A stretch of 64,000 bases of DNA. Source: Equivita sp045641605. GTDB taxonomy: Bacteria; Actinomycetota; Coriobacteriia; Coriobacteriales; Eggerthellaceae. A program made the translations under genes and the position numbers. Shown one piece after another: positions 42,685 through 51,431 of the stretch. The notes under the pieces are model-generated. The model was not told where the DNA came from, made no database searches, and saw nothing but the letters and a program-made list of their open reading frames with translations. Numbering within the stretch: position 1 is the first letter of the stretch; each line of letters starts with the position of its first letter. The stretch lies in assembly GCA_045641605.1 (NCBI GenBank), contig JAZUHG010000017.1, forward strand, positions 15,841 to 79,840. The letters run 5' to 3'.

Positions 42685-43428
42685 ATGGCAGAGCTAGATA
42701 ATTTAGAAAATGCGATAGAAGCTGTATTGTTTGTTTGTACAGACCCTGTAACTGTTAAGCATTTATCTGAGATTTTTGAAAAAGACGAAAAAGAAATCGA
42801 AGATGCACTAGCTAAACTTCAAGAACGATATGAGCAAGAAGATAGGGGAATTACAATTAAGCAAATTGCTGGCGGATGAAGACTATTTTCAAATCCTAAA
42901 TACCATGAGGTTATTGAAAAGTACGTTTTATCTTTAGATCCAAGAAAACTTTCTGCGGCTGCTTTGGAAACTTTGTCCATTATTGCTTACAGTCAGCCTG
43001 TCACACGTGCTGGTGTTTCTGCTGTTAGAGGTGTTAATAGCGATAGTTCTATCAACTCTTTGATGGAAAAAGGTCTAGTTAAAGAAGCCGGCGTTGCAGA
43101 CACGGCTGGAAGTCCTATCCTTTATGCGACAACCAATAAGTTTCTTGAGAATTTCGGCCTAAATTCAATCGAGGATTTGCCTAATATCGAAGACTTCGCT
43201 CCTGACGAAGAGACTAAGAAGTTCATCTTCGATAGATTGAGTGCTACAAGAACAGATCAACTTGATCAAATGGAAGCATTTGATAACGAAGTTGGCGAGG
43301 CAGAATCTGATGTCGAGAAACCTGAAGTCGATTCGAAGGAAATGTTCGAAAGCGCATTGGCAGGTGCCTTCGGAATTACAGAAAAAGTCAACTTGGACGA
43401 CGTTCAACTAAACACCGATGATGAATAA
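42685..43428 (+). CDS. scpB: segregation and condensation protein B
   Basis: 247 residues: two winged-helix domains (IEAVLFVCTDPVTVKHLSEIF in parts; ETLSIIAYSQPVTRAGVSAVRGV in parts) and an acidic C-terminal tail of about 70 residues, longer than usual. TGA at 42877-42879 is Trp 65 in IAGGWRLFSNP, where the family has GGWRL or GGYQL. I prefer the ATG at 42685 (AGGTGA upstream) to the in-frame TTG at 42670. Overlaps the next gene by 11 bases. Confidence 0.92.
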
Positions 43429-44248
43429 CGAAGATTTGAGGCTTCAAAAATATCTTGCTAGGTGCGGCATTGCATCTAGACGCACTTGTGAGGAATATAT
43501 ATCTGAAGGTCGAATTACCGTAAACGATAAAGTGGTTACCAAACAAGGCACTAAGGTAAACCCGCAAATTGATGTTGTGAAATTTGATGGCGAAGTTATT
43601 TTGCCAAGCTCCGAAGACATCACAATTATGCTAAACAAGCCTGCTGGTTATGTTTCTACAATGAATGATCCTCAAGGAAGGCCTTGCGTGGCTGACATTA
43701 TTCCAGTGCAAGAATATCCTTCAATCTTCCCTGTTGGAAGGCTTGATAGACTAACTTGCGGAATGTTAATTTTTACTACCGATGGCGATTTAGGCCAAAC
43801 TTTGCTTCATCCCAGCCATGAAGTTACAAAGAAATATGAAGTTGTAATTGATGGCAAGCTTGAAGAGAATAGTTCACAGTTCAAAAAGCTTACTAGTGGT
43901 GTTGAGATCAAAAGTGGTATGACTTCGCCTTCGGAGATTGAAATAAAAGATTACTTTGGTTTTGATAAATATATGGAACTTGAAAATGAGTTCTTTACAA
44001 ATTGCGCTAAAGATGACGACAGTAAAGCTTTGCCGGGGGACAAGGAGCTTCTTGACAAGACATTCACGCTTCTTACTATTGAGATTCACGAAGGTAAGAA
44101 CCGCCAGGTAAGAAGAATGTTTGAAGCCGTTGGATTTGAGGTGCTTTTGCTCAAAAGGCTTAGTATTGGGAATTTGAAATTAGGAAGCCTAGAATGTGGA
44201 AAATGGGCTAAACTAAACGATAAAGAAATTGAAATGATGAAGAATTAG
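43418..44248 (+). CDS. RsuA/RluB-family rRNA pseudouridine synthase
   Basis: 276 residues. S4 domain (LRLQKYLARCGIASRR) then the catalytic motif VGRLDRLTCGMLIFTTDG with the essential Asp; the usual sequence is GRLDxxTxGLL. C-terminal EGKNRQVRRMFEAVGF is the conserved KNRQIRRM motif. A ~40-residue acidic insert (TNCAKDDDSKALPGD) interrupts the strand before it. Probably 23S-directed (RluB type) given its scpB-cmk neighbourhood, but RsuA cannot be excluded. Confidence 0.9.
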   Translation: MMNNEDLRLQKYLARCGIASRRTCEEYISEGRITVNDKVVTKQGTKVNPQIDVVKFDGEVILPSSEDITIMLNKPAGYVSTMNDPQGRPCVADIIPVQEYPSIFPVGRLDRLTCGMLIFTTDGDLGQTLLHPSHEVTKKYEVVIDGKLEENSSQFKKLTSGVEIKSGMTSPSEIEIKDYFGFDKYMELENEFFTNCAKDDDSKALPGDKELLDKTFTLLTIEIHEGKNRQVRRMFEAVGFEVLLLKRLSIGNLKLGSLECGKWAKLNDKEIEMMKN

Positions 44249-44256
44249 GGGAGTTT

Positions 44257-45693
44257 ATGTCAAGCGATTACGAAATTTTTAATCCAATTAATATGCCACT
44301 TCGTGGTTCGCTTACTATGCCTGGCGATAAATCTATTGCAAGCAGGGCAATTTATCTTGCTGCGATGGCCGAAGGCACATCTCATATTTTCGATTTACCT
44401 AGGTCTAAAGATGTCATGTCTGTTGTGTCGGTTGTAAAAGACTTAGGTGCGAAGGTTAAAATTTTAGAATCCAACCACAGAAATGCTGTAAATTTTGATA
44501 TAGAAATTACTGGTTGAGGTCAAGCTGGACCAAAACCTCTTAAGAGTTCAATTTATTGTGGCAATTCTGCAACTTGCGCAAGAATTGGCATGGGTGTATT
44601 GGCACCATTCGATGGTGCGATGATTGTTGATGGCGATGAGTCATTGCATAGACGTCCATTTATGAGGATTGTTGACCCGTTAATGCAAATGGGCGCAAAT
44701 TTTAAGGTTGTTGCTCAAAAAAATGGTAAGCCACAACGCTCAAGTTTGCCAATGGAGATTATAGGCAACTCCGAAGCTAACCCAATATATTATGAAATGC
44801 CAGTTGCATCTTCCCAGGTAAAGTCTTCAATTTTGTTTGCAGGCGCAAATATAAAAGGCGAGACAACTGTTGTTGAGCCATTTCAATCAAGGAATCATGA
44901 TGAAATTTTGCTTAAAGCCTTTGGTGCAAATGTAAAAGTTAATAAAGACATTTTTAGCGTTTCTATCAAAGGTCCTACAAAGTTAAAAGCATGTGATTTT
45001 TGAGTCCCTGGCGATGTGTCTTCGGCAGCTTACTATTTGACTGCTGCTGCGATGGTTCCTGGAAGCAAAATTACAATCGAGAATGTTGGCATCAACCCTA
45101 CAAGACTTGGTTTTATTGATGCTTTGCGCGAGATGGGCTCCAGAATCACAATTGATGAAATTTCTGAAGAAGAGCTAGCAAAGAAAAATATGAGCTACGC
45201 TGGTGAGCCTATTGGAAATATCACTGTTCAATATGCTGGGCGACTAAATAATATTGTTGTTAGCCCAGATAAAATTCCTTCGATGATTGATGAGATTCCA
45301 ATTTTGGCCATGGCTGCCGCATGCGCCGAAGGCGAGAGTGTCTTCTATGGTGTGAAGGAACTCAAGCTTAAAGAAAGCAACAGAATTCATGCTATTTCTG
45401 AAGGTCTTCGTCAACTTGGCACAAGGGCAACTGATAAAGCCGATACTTTATATGTCGAAGGTGGCATTGATATTGAGGCAAAAACTAGCCACAAGCCTGT
45501 TGATATGGATAAGGATGGTTGTGTTTTGCTTAAGCATCACTATGATCACCGTCTAGCAATTTGTTGGGCGTTAATGGGACTTTGCTCTTATGTTCCTGTT
45601 AAGATGCGCCATTTTGAAGTTTCGCATGTTAGTTACCCCCAATTTATGGATGACTTTAATGCGCTAGTTTTGGAAAGCAAGAAGGAGAAATAA
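44257..45693 (+). CDS. aroA: 3-phosphoshikimate 1-carboxyvinyltransferase (EPSP synthase)
   Basis: 478 residues. LTMPGDKSIASRAIYLAAMA is the S3P-binding start, YCGNSATCARI the LxNAGTAxR equivalent (here GNSATCAR), RPFMRIVDPLMQMGA, and KLKESNRIHA near the end. TGA codons are Trp 87 (ITGWGQAG) and Trp 249 (CDFWVPGDVSSAAY). The central motif GNSATCAR departs from the common GNAGTAMR, resembling the divergent actinobacterial/Coriobacteriia type. Shikimate pathway step six. Its stop overlaps the cmk start. Confidence 0.94.
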
Positions 45694-46364
45694 TGATAAT
45701 TGCTATTGATGGCCCAAGTGGTTCTGGTAAAAGTTCAGTTAGCGACGAAGTTGCAAAAGTTCTTGGCTTTTCGCATTTAGACACTGGTGCAATGTTTAGG
45801 GCTGTGGCCTACCTTGCACTAAAACAAGGTATTGCATTAGATGACGAAGATAGTCTTGGTAAAGTTGCCAACGATGAAAAAATTGTCTTCGAAACCGAAG
45901 AAGGAAATCCTGCATATAAAAGCATCACTATGGCAGGCGAGGACATCACAGATAAAATTCGAACCGATGAAGTAACAAAAGCCGTTACTCCAGTTTGCAA
46001 GCACCCTAGAGTGCGATCAGCACTCCTAAATCAACAAAGAGAAATCGGCAAAGCCGGAAATTATATTCTAGACGGAAGAGATATAGGCACTGTCGTTTTT
46101 CCAGATGCAGAGCTTAAAATCTTTTTAACTGCAAGCGCCGAAGAAAGGGCTCAAAGGCGTGTATTGCAAAACGAAGAGACAGGCGTTGGCTCAACAGATT
46201 ACGACGAAGTTTTGGCTGACCTAAATAGAAGAGACGAAGAAGATAGCAACCGAGACGTTGCTCCTTTGATGGCTGCCAAAGATGCTATTGTTATTAACTC
46301 TACAGCTATGGATAAACAAGAAGTAATTGATGAGATTATCGCATTAGCGAAAGAAAGAATGTAG
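45693..46364 (+). CDS. cmk: cytidylate kinase
   Basis: 223 residues. P-loop IDGPSGSGKSSVSDEVA, LDTGAMFRAVAY, DGRDIGTVVFPDA (CMP and phosphate contacts) and the lid AEERAQRRVLQN are all present. Phosphorylates CMP and dCMP. Sits in the scpA-scpB-rlu-aroA-cmk-plsC-ispH run; each junction here is a 1-nt overlap. No TGA codons. Confidence 0.95.
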   Translation: MIIAIDGPSGSGKSSVSDEVAKVLGFSHLDTGAMFRAVAYLALKQGIALDDEDSLGKVANDEKIVFETEEGNPAYKSITMAGEDITDKIRTDEVTKAVTPVCKHPRVRSALLNQQREIGKAGNYILDGRDIGTVVFPDAELKIFLTASAEERAQRRVLQNEETGVGSTDYDEVLADLNRRDEEDSNRDVAPLMAAKDAIVINSTAMDKQEVIDEIIALAKERM

Positions 46365-47152
46365 TGAAAACGCCAAAGTTTTGAGATAGAAAATCGCAAG
46401 ACTTTCCTCATTTATGAGGAAATTTAGTATATTTTATACTTAGACCTATCATGTTAATCTTTAGATTGGGCCATAAGAACAGAGAAAACTTACGAGCATT
46501 TCAAGGAAAAACAGGCGTTGTTGTAATTTCGAATCATACAAGTTTCTTGGATGTTTTTTGTCAATATTTATGCATTAGACTAAAGCAATGGCCACGCTTT
46601 CTGGCAAGAGGTACTTTGTATAATCATAAAGCTTTAGGTTTTATATTAACAAGATGTGGTGCTATTCCAATCAAGCGTGATAGCGCTGATCGGCGAGCGA
46701 TTAAGCGACCCGCTTCTCTTTTAAAAGAGAAAGAAATAGTTGGAATCATGCCCGAAGGCACTCGACGTGGCAAGAGTGGACGCAAACCTACTCTGCATGC
46801 TGGCGCAGCTTTCGTCGCTCGTATGGGTGGCAATGTTCCAATTTTACCTGCAACTACAATTAATGCAGAGAAAGTAAAGCAAAAGGGTAAGTTTGTACGC
46901 TTCCCAAAGATTACAGTTGCATTCGGAGATCCAATCTTATTAGAAGATTTTGACTTCCTCCCGAAGGAAGATCGTCTAGAAGCATGCACTTGATTTGCTA
47001 TGCGCGAGAGCTTCGCAATGTTCTACGGGCGAAGCCCGGAGGACATTGATATGAAGGAGCTCTTCCCAGAGACGAAGGATTATTCTGGCGTGTTCGAAGA
47101 ACACGCCATTCCTCACCATACATCTGAAGAGATTGTAAAAGGTCTTAAATAA
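46364..47152 (+). CDS. plsC: 1-acyl-sn-glycerol-3-phosphate acyltransferase
   Basis: 262 residues. Acyltransferase motif I SNHTSFLDVF (HX4D), motif II GAIPIKRD region, motif III MPEGTRRGKSG, motif IV LPATTINA. The GTG at 46364 overlaps the cmk TAG; from it the N-terminus contains two TGA-encoded Trp (7 and 18) and the hydrophobic segment VYFILRPIMLIFRLG expected before motif I. The later ATG at 46451 would remove that segment, so I reject it. A third TGA is Trp 210. Makes phosphatidic acid. Confidence 0.88.
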
Positions 47153-48000
47153 TGGAAATTTGCGTAGCAAAAAATGCAGGTTCGTGCTACGGAGTAACAA
47201 GGTCGCTAGACCTTGCTTCTAAAGCTTCTGGAAAATGCGCTACCCTTGGAGAACTTATCCATAACCCTTTGGTAGTTAAAGATTTAGCGGATAATAATGG
47301 ATTAGTTAAAGTTGAATCGGTTAAAGAAGCTTTGGATAAAGGAATAGAAAAATTAATTATCCGAAGCCATGGGATTTCGTTAGAAATCCTTGATGAACTT
47401 AAGAAAACTGATATAGAAATAATTGACGCCACTTGTCCTTATGTTAAGAATGTTGCGAGCTCTGCGAGCTTACTTGCTGGCTTATATCCAGCAGTGGTTA
47501 TTATTGGGAAAAAAGGGCATCCTGAGGTCGAGGCTGTTGCTTCGTATGTTCGTGCTGCTGGTTCGAAATGTTTTGTGGGCGAAGACCACGAAGAAATCGA
47601 TAAGTTTCTACCAGAAATAATTAAGTTGAACGATTTAATTGGAGTTGTATCCCAAACAACCCAAAGTGTAGAAGTCTTTCAAGATATCGTAAGATATCTT
47701 GAAGAAAAGAAAGTTAAAGTTGAAGTAGAGAATACAATCTGCGTGGCAACCAAAAAACGCCAAGAATCTGCTGCTGAGCTTGCAAAAGAAGTAGATGCCA
47801 TGCTGGTTATTGGTGGTCACAATTCTTCAAATACTAATCATCTGGCCGCTTTATGTCGCCAAAATTGCGACAAAGTATTTCATATAGAGTCCGAAGAAGA
47901 GTTAAACGAAATTGACCTTTCAGGCATCATTAAATTAGGCGTCACAGCTGGCGCTTCAACCCCAAAGTCCCAGATAGATTCAATCTTAGATCTTTTATAG
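47152..48000 (+). CDS. ispH: 4-hydroxy-3-methylbut-2-enyl diphosphate reductase
   Basis: 282 residues. The three cluster cysteines are in GSCYGVTRSL (Cys 12), DATCPYVKNV and NTICVATKKRQ; SHGIS, GHPEVEA, SQTTQS and GGHNSSNTNHL are the substrate-binding segments. Last enzyme of the MEP pathway, producing IPP and DMAPP; ispG is at 5342. Starts inside the plsC stop (TAATG). No TGA codons. Confidence 0.96.
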   Translation: MEICVAKNAGSCYGVTRSLDLASKASGKCATLGELIHNPLVVKDLADNNGLVKVESVKEALDKGIEKLIIRSHGISLEILDELKKTDIEIIDATCPYVKNVASSASLLAGLYPAVVIIGKKGHPEVEAVASYVRAAGSKCFVGEDHEEIDKFLPEIIKLNDLIGVVSQTTQSVEVFQDIVRYLEEKKVKVEVENTICVATKKRQESAAELAKEVDAMLVIGGHNSSNTNHLAALCRQNCDKVFHIESEEELNEIDLSGIIKLGVTAGASTPKSQIDSILDLL

Positions 48001-48036
48001 TATTGTAAAAATATGAGGTGTCGACTCATAAGGGAG

Positions 48037-48145
48037 AGATTTCGAATGGGGTATTTTGAAACCCCTGCAGCGTCATGCGCTTGCTGGCAGCTTGCCTGCA
48101 CTTTGGCATTCCGCGAAGCCGTTGAAAAATACCCATTCGAAATCT
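48037..48145. ncRNA. GC-rich inverted-repeat element, candidate structured RNA
   Basis: The arms 48037-48057 and 48126-48145 are complementary over 20 bp with one bulged G. The 68-base interior is markedly GC-richer than the surrounding sequence and holds further short complementary pieces (TGCAG/CTGCA, GGCA/TGCC, GGC/GCC around CCGCG). An alternative local hairpin GGGGT/ACCCC competes with the left arm. No coding frame, and no match I know to SRP, 6S or RNase P RNA. Strand unknown; it could also be a mobile palindromic repeat or a very long transcription-end structure between ispH and the aminopeptidase gene. Confidence 0.45.
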
Positions 48146-48169
48146 AGGTGCTTGCGCCCACATTTGTAG

Positions 48170-48175
48170 TATAAT
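48170..48175 (+). promoter_or_regulatory. -10 box of the aminopeptidase gene
   Basis: TATAAT 43 bases before the ATG, followed by TTGGAGGGG as ribosome binding site. It begins 24 bases after the inverted-repeat element. Confidence 0.45.
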
Positions 48176-48218
48176 TCCCAGCTTACCACACGATTTGAAC
48201 TAAATTGGAGGGGTAAAT

Positions 48219-49682
48219 ATGAAGCATTTGAATGCATGGACAACTTACTCTAATAAAGACGTAGACAATGTAATGAAGTTTGCGGAAGAGTACAGGCAGT
48301 TTATTAGTGATTACAAGACTGCTCGTGAGTTTAGCTATGGCACTGTACAAATAGCTGAAAAGCAGGGCTTTAAACGCTTGGAGAAGCTCGTAGAGAAGGG
48401 TACTAAGTTAAAGCCAGGCGATAAAGTGTATTCGCAAATCCAAGATAGATACACCATTATGGCTGTTATTGGTAAGAAGCCTATGGATAAGTATGGTTTG
48501 AATATTTTGGGTGCTCATATTGATAGCCCAAGGATTGATATTAAGCAAAATCCAATTTATCAAAGCGATGGAATGGTAATGTTTGATACTCACTATTATG
48601 GTGGTATTAGCCTTTATTTGTGGGTTGATGTGCCTATGTCGCTTCATGGTATTGTTTGCAAAAAAGATGGTAGCAAGGTAACTATTAATATTGGCGAAAA
48701 GCCTGGCGAGCCAGTATTTTTTATAAATGATTTGTTAATCCATTTGAATCATAAAGAGCAAGATAAGCCAGTTAAGGATTTTATTGATCCAGAGAAGATG
48801 GATCTTTTGGTTGGTAGTAGACCATTGGTTAATGGTGATTATAAACATTCGAAGAAATACGATGGCATTGTTGATAAGGATGCTGTTGTTGACCCAAGGT
48901 CAAGTGTGAGTGAGCCAGGCAACCAGGCTATTACTCAATATATCTTGAAATTATTGTATGACGAATACGGAATTCAAGAGTTGGATTTAGAGTCTGCTGA
49001 GTTGGAAGCTGTACCTATTGGTCCAGCTAGAGATTGTGGCTTCGATAAAAGCATGTTAATGGGCTATGGGCATGATGATAGCGCTTGTGCGTATCCTTCG
49101 GCGCGTGCATTGTTTGATATTGAAAAGCCAGATAAGACTTGCTTGTGCGTATTGGTCGACAAAGAAGAAGTGGGAAGCCTTGGCGCTACAAGTATGGAAA
49201 GTAGATTTTTTGAGAATACCATTGCTGAAATCATGGAGCTTTGTGGCTTGCATGGAATGTTGAAGTTGAGGAGAGCCATGAGCGCGTCTTGGATGATTTC
49301 TAGTGATGTATCTGCTGCAGTTGACCCTAATTTCCATGATAAATTTGAGATGAAGAACTCGTGTTTTTTGGGCGATGGCTTCGTATTTAATAAATATGGC
49401 GGAAGTCAGGGCAAGAAGAGTAGCAACGATGCGCCTCCAGAGTTTATGGCTAAGTTGCGCAAGATTTGTGATGACAATGATGTTATTTTCCAATCTGCCG
49501 AGCTAGGTAAAGTTGGTGTTGGTGGCGGCGGAACAATTGCTGCAATTCCTGCTAATTATGGAATGAATGTTATTGATGCTGGTGTGGCTGTTCTTAGCAT
49601 GCATGGGCCATGGGAAGTTGTAAGCAAAGCTGATCTTTATGAAGCATATAAGGGTTATGTTGCTTTCTATAAAGATTGTTAG
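48219..49682 (+). CDS. M18-family zinc aminopeptidase
   Basis: 487 residues. Metal ligands and catalytic residues in NILGAHIDSPR (His, Asp), DKEEVGSLGATS (Glu) and GHDDSACAYPSARALFD (Asp); a C-terminal His is in VLSMHGPWE. Length fits the bacterial M18 aminopeptidase I group, which forms large cytosolic tetrahedral dodecamers and trims N-terminal residues, usually acidic or neutral. No TGA codon. Strong GGAGGGG ribosome binding site. Confidence 0.93.
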   Translation: MKHLNAWTTYSNKDVDNVMKFAEEYRQFISDYKTAREFSYGTVQIAEKQGFKRLEKLVEKGTKLKPGDKVYSQIQDRYTIMAVIGKKPMDKYGLNILGAHIDSPRIDIKQNPIYQSDGMVMFDTHYYGGISLYLWVDVPMSLHGIVCKKDGSKVTINIGEKPGEPVFFINDLLIHLNHKEQDKPVKDFIDPEKMDLLVGSRPLVNGDYKHSKKYDGIVDKDAVVDPRSSVSEPGNQAITQYILKLLYDEYGIQELDLESAELEAVPIGPARDCGFDKSMLMGYGHDDSACAYPSARALFDIEKPDKTCLCVLVDKEEVGSLGATSMESRFFENTIAEIMELCGLHGMLKLRRAMSASWMISSDVSAAVDPNFHDKFEMKNSCFLGDGFVFNKYGGSQGKKSSNDAPPEFMAKLRKICDDNDVIFQSAELGKVGVGGGGTIAAIPANYGMNVIDAGVAVLSMHGPWEVVSKADLYEAYKGYVAFYKDC

Positions 49683-49694
49683 TTTGAGGGGATA

Positions 49695-50975
49695 ATGGAT
49701 AAAGTAATAATCGTTGAATGTATTTCTACAAGTATGCACTACGTTCACGATTTGCGTGAGCGAGGGCTTGAGCCTGTTATTCTTGAGACTTACAATGATG
49801 ATGGTGGTAAGGAAGAAGCCAGGCGTCAGGCTAATTATGTCCATATGGAAAAGCCTTTGCCTCGTCGTATTCAAGCGTTTCCAAACTACGAAGACACCTT
49901 AAAGCTTGTCAAAGCTGAAAATCCTATTCTTGTTTTACCTGGATCTGAAATGTCTGTCGAGTTGGCAACAAGTCTTGCTTATGATCTTGGTTTAAAGAGT
50001 AATGACAAAAAGAATTTACCTCAAATGACTCGTAAGTCAGAGATGCATGAAGCTTGCAAGCGTGCGGGTCTTCGATACATTCGTGGACAGATGGTTGCAA
50101 ATGCCGAAGAAGCACTGACATTTTGGGAGAGCATCGGTAAAAAGGATGTTGTTATTAAGCCAACTCATAGTGCTGGTGCTGTTAGCGTCCATATTTGCGA
50201 TAACGAAGAGCAAATCAAAAATGGGGTCAATAACATTGTGGGCAAGCTTGATATGTTTGGCGAGCCAAATGATAAAGCTCTTATTCAAGAGAGAATCAAC
50301 GGGACTGAATATATTGTAAATACGATTAGCCGCGAAGGCGAAAGCTATGTTAGTGCTGTTTACAAATATAAGAAGCGTCCAATTCCTGGTGGTTCGATGC
50401 TTTATGACATTAATGAAAACTTAATGGATAATGAAATTACTCTTGAGGTTCAAGAGATAATGGAATATGCTCAAAATGTTGTAAAAGCTATTGGAATTGA
50501 CTATGGGCCTGTTCATGGTGAGTATATGCTTGATGAAGAAGGTCCAGTTTTAATGGAAGTCAATTGTCGAATTTGCGGTGGCGATATGACTAAGGAATTT
50601 TTAGACATAATGTTTGGCCATCATGAAACAGACAGAAGTCTTGAGGCCTATTTTGACGCAGATAAATTTAAGCAACGTGTAAAAGAAGGCTATAAAACCA
50701 CAGGTAAGGGCTACTTTAAGCTTCTTCGTATTTTGGAAGATATTGATATTGTCGATGCTCCAATTTGCAGAATTGCCGAAAGCCTACCTTCCTTTATTTC
50801 ATATGTTGGAATTGAGCCAAATAAAAAAATGCATTTGCCAAAGACTATTAATTTATATACAAATGGTGGTAAATTTTCTTTTGCGAGTCACGATGCAGCT
50901 CAAGCAAAGCATGATTGTGATGAGATTGATCGCATCGAGCGTGAAGATTATGATTCAATGTGGACTCTTGCATAA
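49695..50975 (+). CDS. ATP-grasp ligase of unknown substrate (BacD/L-amino-acid-ligase-like)
   Basis: 426 residues. Pre-ATP-grasp Rossmann-like domain (VIIVECISTSMHYV), ATP-binding Lys in VVIKPTHSAGAVSVH, IQERINGTEYIVNTI, and the Mg-binding Glu/Asn in GPVLMEVNCRICGGDM. This layout matches carboxylate-amine ligases such as L-amino-acid ligases, where an acyl-phosphate is attacked by an amino group. It starts 12 bases after an aminopeptidase gene. The actual acid and amine are not predictable. Confidence 0.78.
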   Translation: MDKVIIVECISTSMHYVHDLRERGLEPVILETYNDDGGKEEARRQANYVHMEKPLPRRIQAFPNYEDTLKLVKAENPILVLPGSEMSVELATSLAYDLGLKSNDKKNLPQMTRKSEMHEACKRAGLRYIRGQMVANAEEALTFWESIGKKDVVIKPTHSAGAVSVHICDNEEQIKNGVNNIVGKLDMFGEPNDKALIQERINGTEYIVNTISREGESYVSAVYKYKKRPIPGGSMLYDINENLMDNEITLEVQEIMEYAQNVVKAIGIDYGPVHGEYMLDEEGPVLMEVNCRICGGDMTKEFLDIMFGHHETDRSLEAYFDADKFKQRVKEGYKTTGKGYFKLLRILEDIDIVDAPICRIAESLPSFISYVGIEPNKKMHLPKTINLYTNGGKFSFASHDAAQAKHDCDEIDRIEREDYDSMWTLA

Positions 50976-51355
50976 TGGATATAATCTGTGAAATAAAATC
51001 CATTGTAGTTATGGGAAACCAGATGGGCCGCACTGTTGGCATGCCAACTGCTAATTTCGATTCAACTAATATCCAAGTTGAACTCCCCGAAGACGGGGTC
51101 TATGGTTCTTTAGTTACTTTGTCAGATGGGCAAGAAAAGTATGGTGTGACTAACATTGGGACCAAGCCTTCGGTAGATGATTCTGGTAAACATAATGTTG
51201 AAACTCATATCCTCGATTTTGACGGGGATTTATATGGTCAAGAATTGTCCGTTCGTATTGTCAAGCGAATTAGAGATATTCAAAAATTTAATTCCCTCGA
51301 AGAGGTCAAAAAGCAGGTCGATTTAGATAAAACCTGAATTGATCAATTAAATTAA
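50975..51355 (+). CDS. stand-alone riboflavin kinase
   Basis: 126 residues covering only the flavokinase domain normally found at the C-terminus of bifunctional RibF. Motifs: GNQMGRTVGMPTANF (GRxxGxPTAN, ATP/riboflavin), TNIGTKPSV and the catalytic Glu in NVETHILDFDGDLYGQ. The FAD synthetase half (about 180 residues) is absent. The start ATG at 50975 overlaps the preceding TAA. A TGA near the C-terminus is Trp 121. Makes FMN; FAD synthesis would need another enzyme elsewhere. Confidence 0.87.
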
Positions 51356-51374
51356 ATTCAGTCTTAAATTTTTG

Positions 51375-51383
51375 TGCTAAAAT
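51375..51383 (+). promoter_or_regulatory. extended -10 promoter of recJ
   Basis: TGCTAAAAT, identical to the element before the ABC importer operon, 48 bases before the chosen recJ ATG. Confidence 0.45.
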
Positions 51384-51431
51384 CAAATTAGTTTTAAGAA
51401 ACGAAGTAGAGTATTAAGTAAGGTGATATGT

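Noticed and set aside
46435..46993. A leaderless plsC starting at ATG 46451 after a TATACT box
   Set aside because: With TGA as Trp the frame extends to a GTG in the cmk stop and restores the hydrophobic N-terminus, so the box lies inside the gene.
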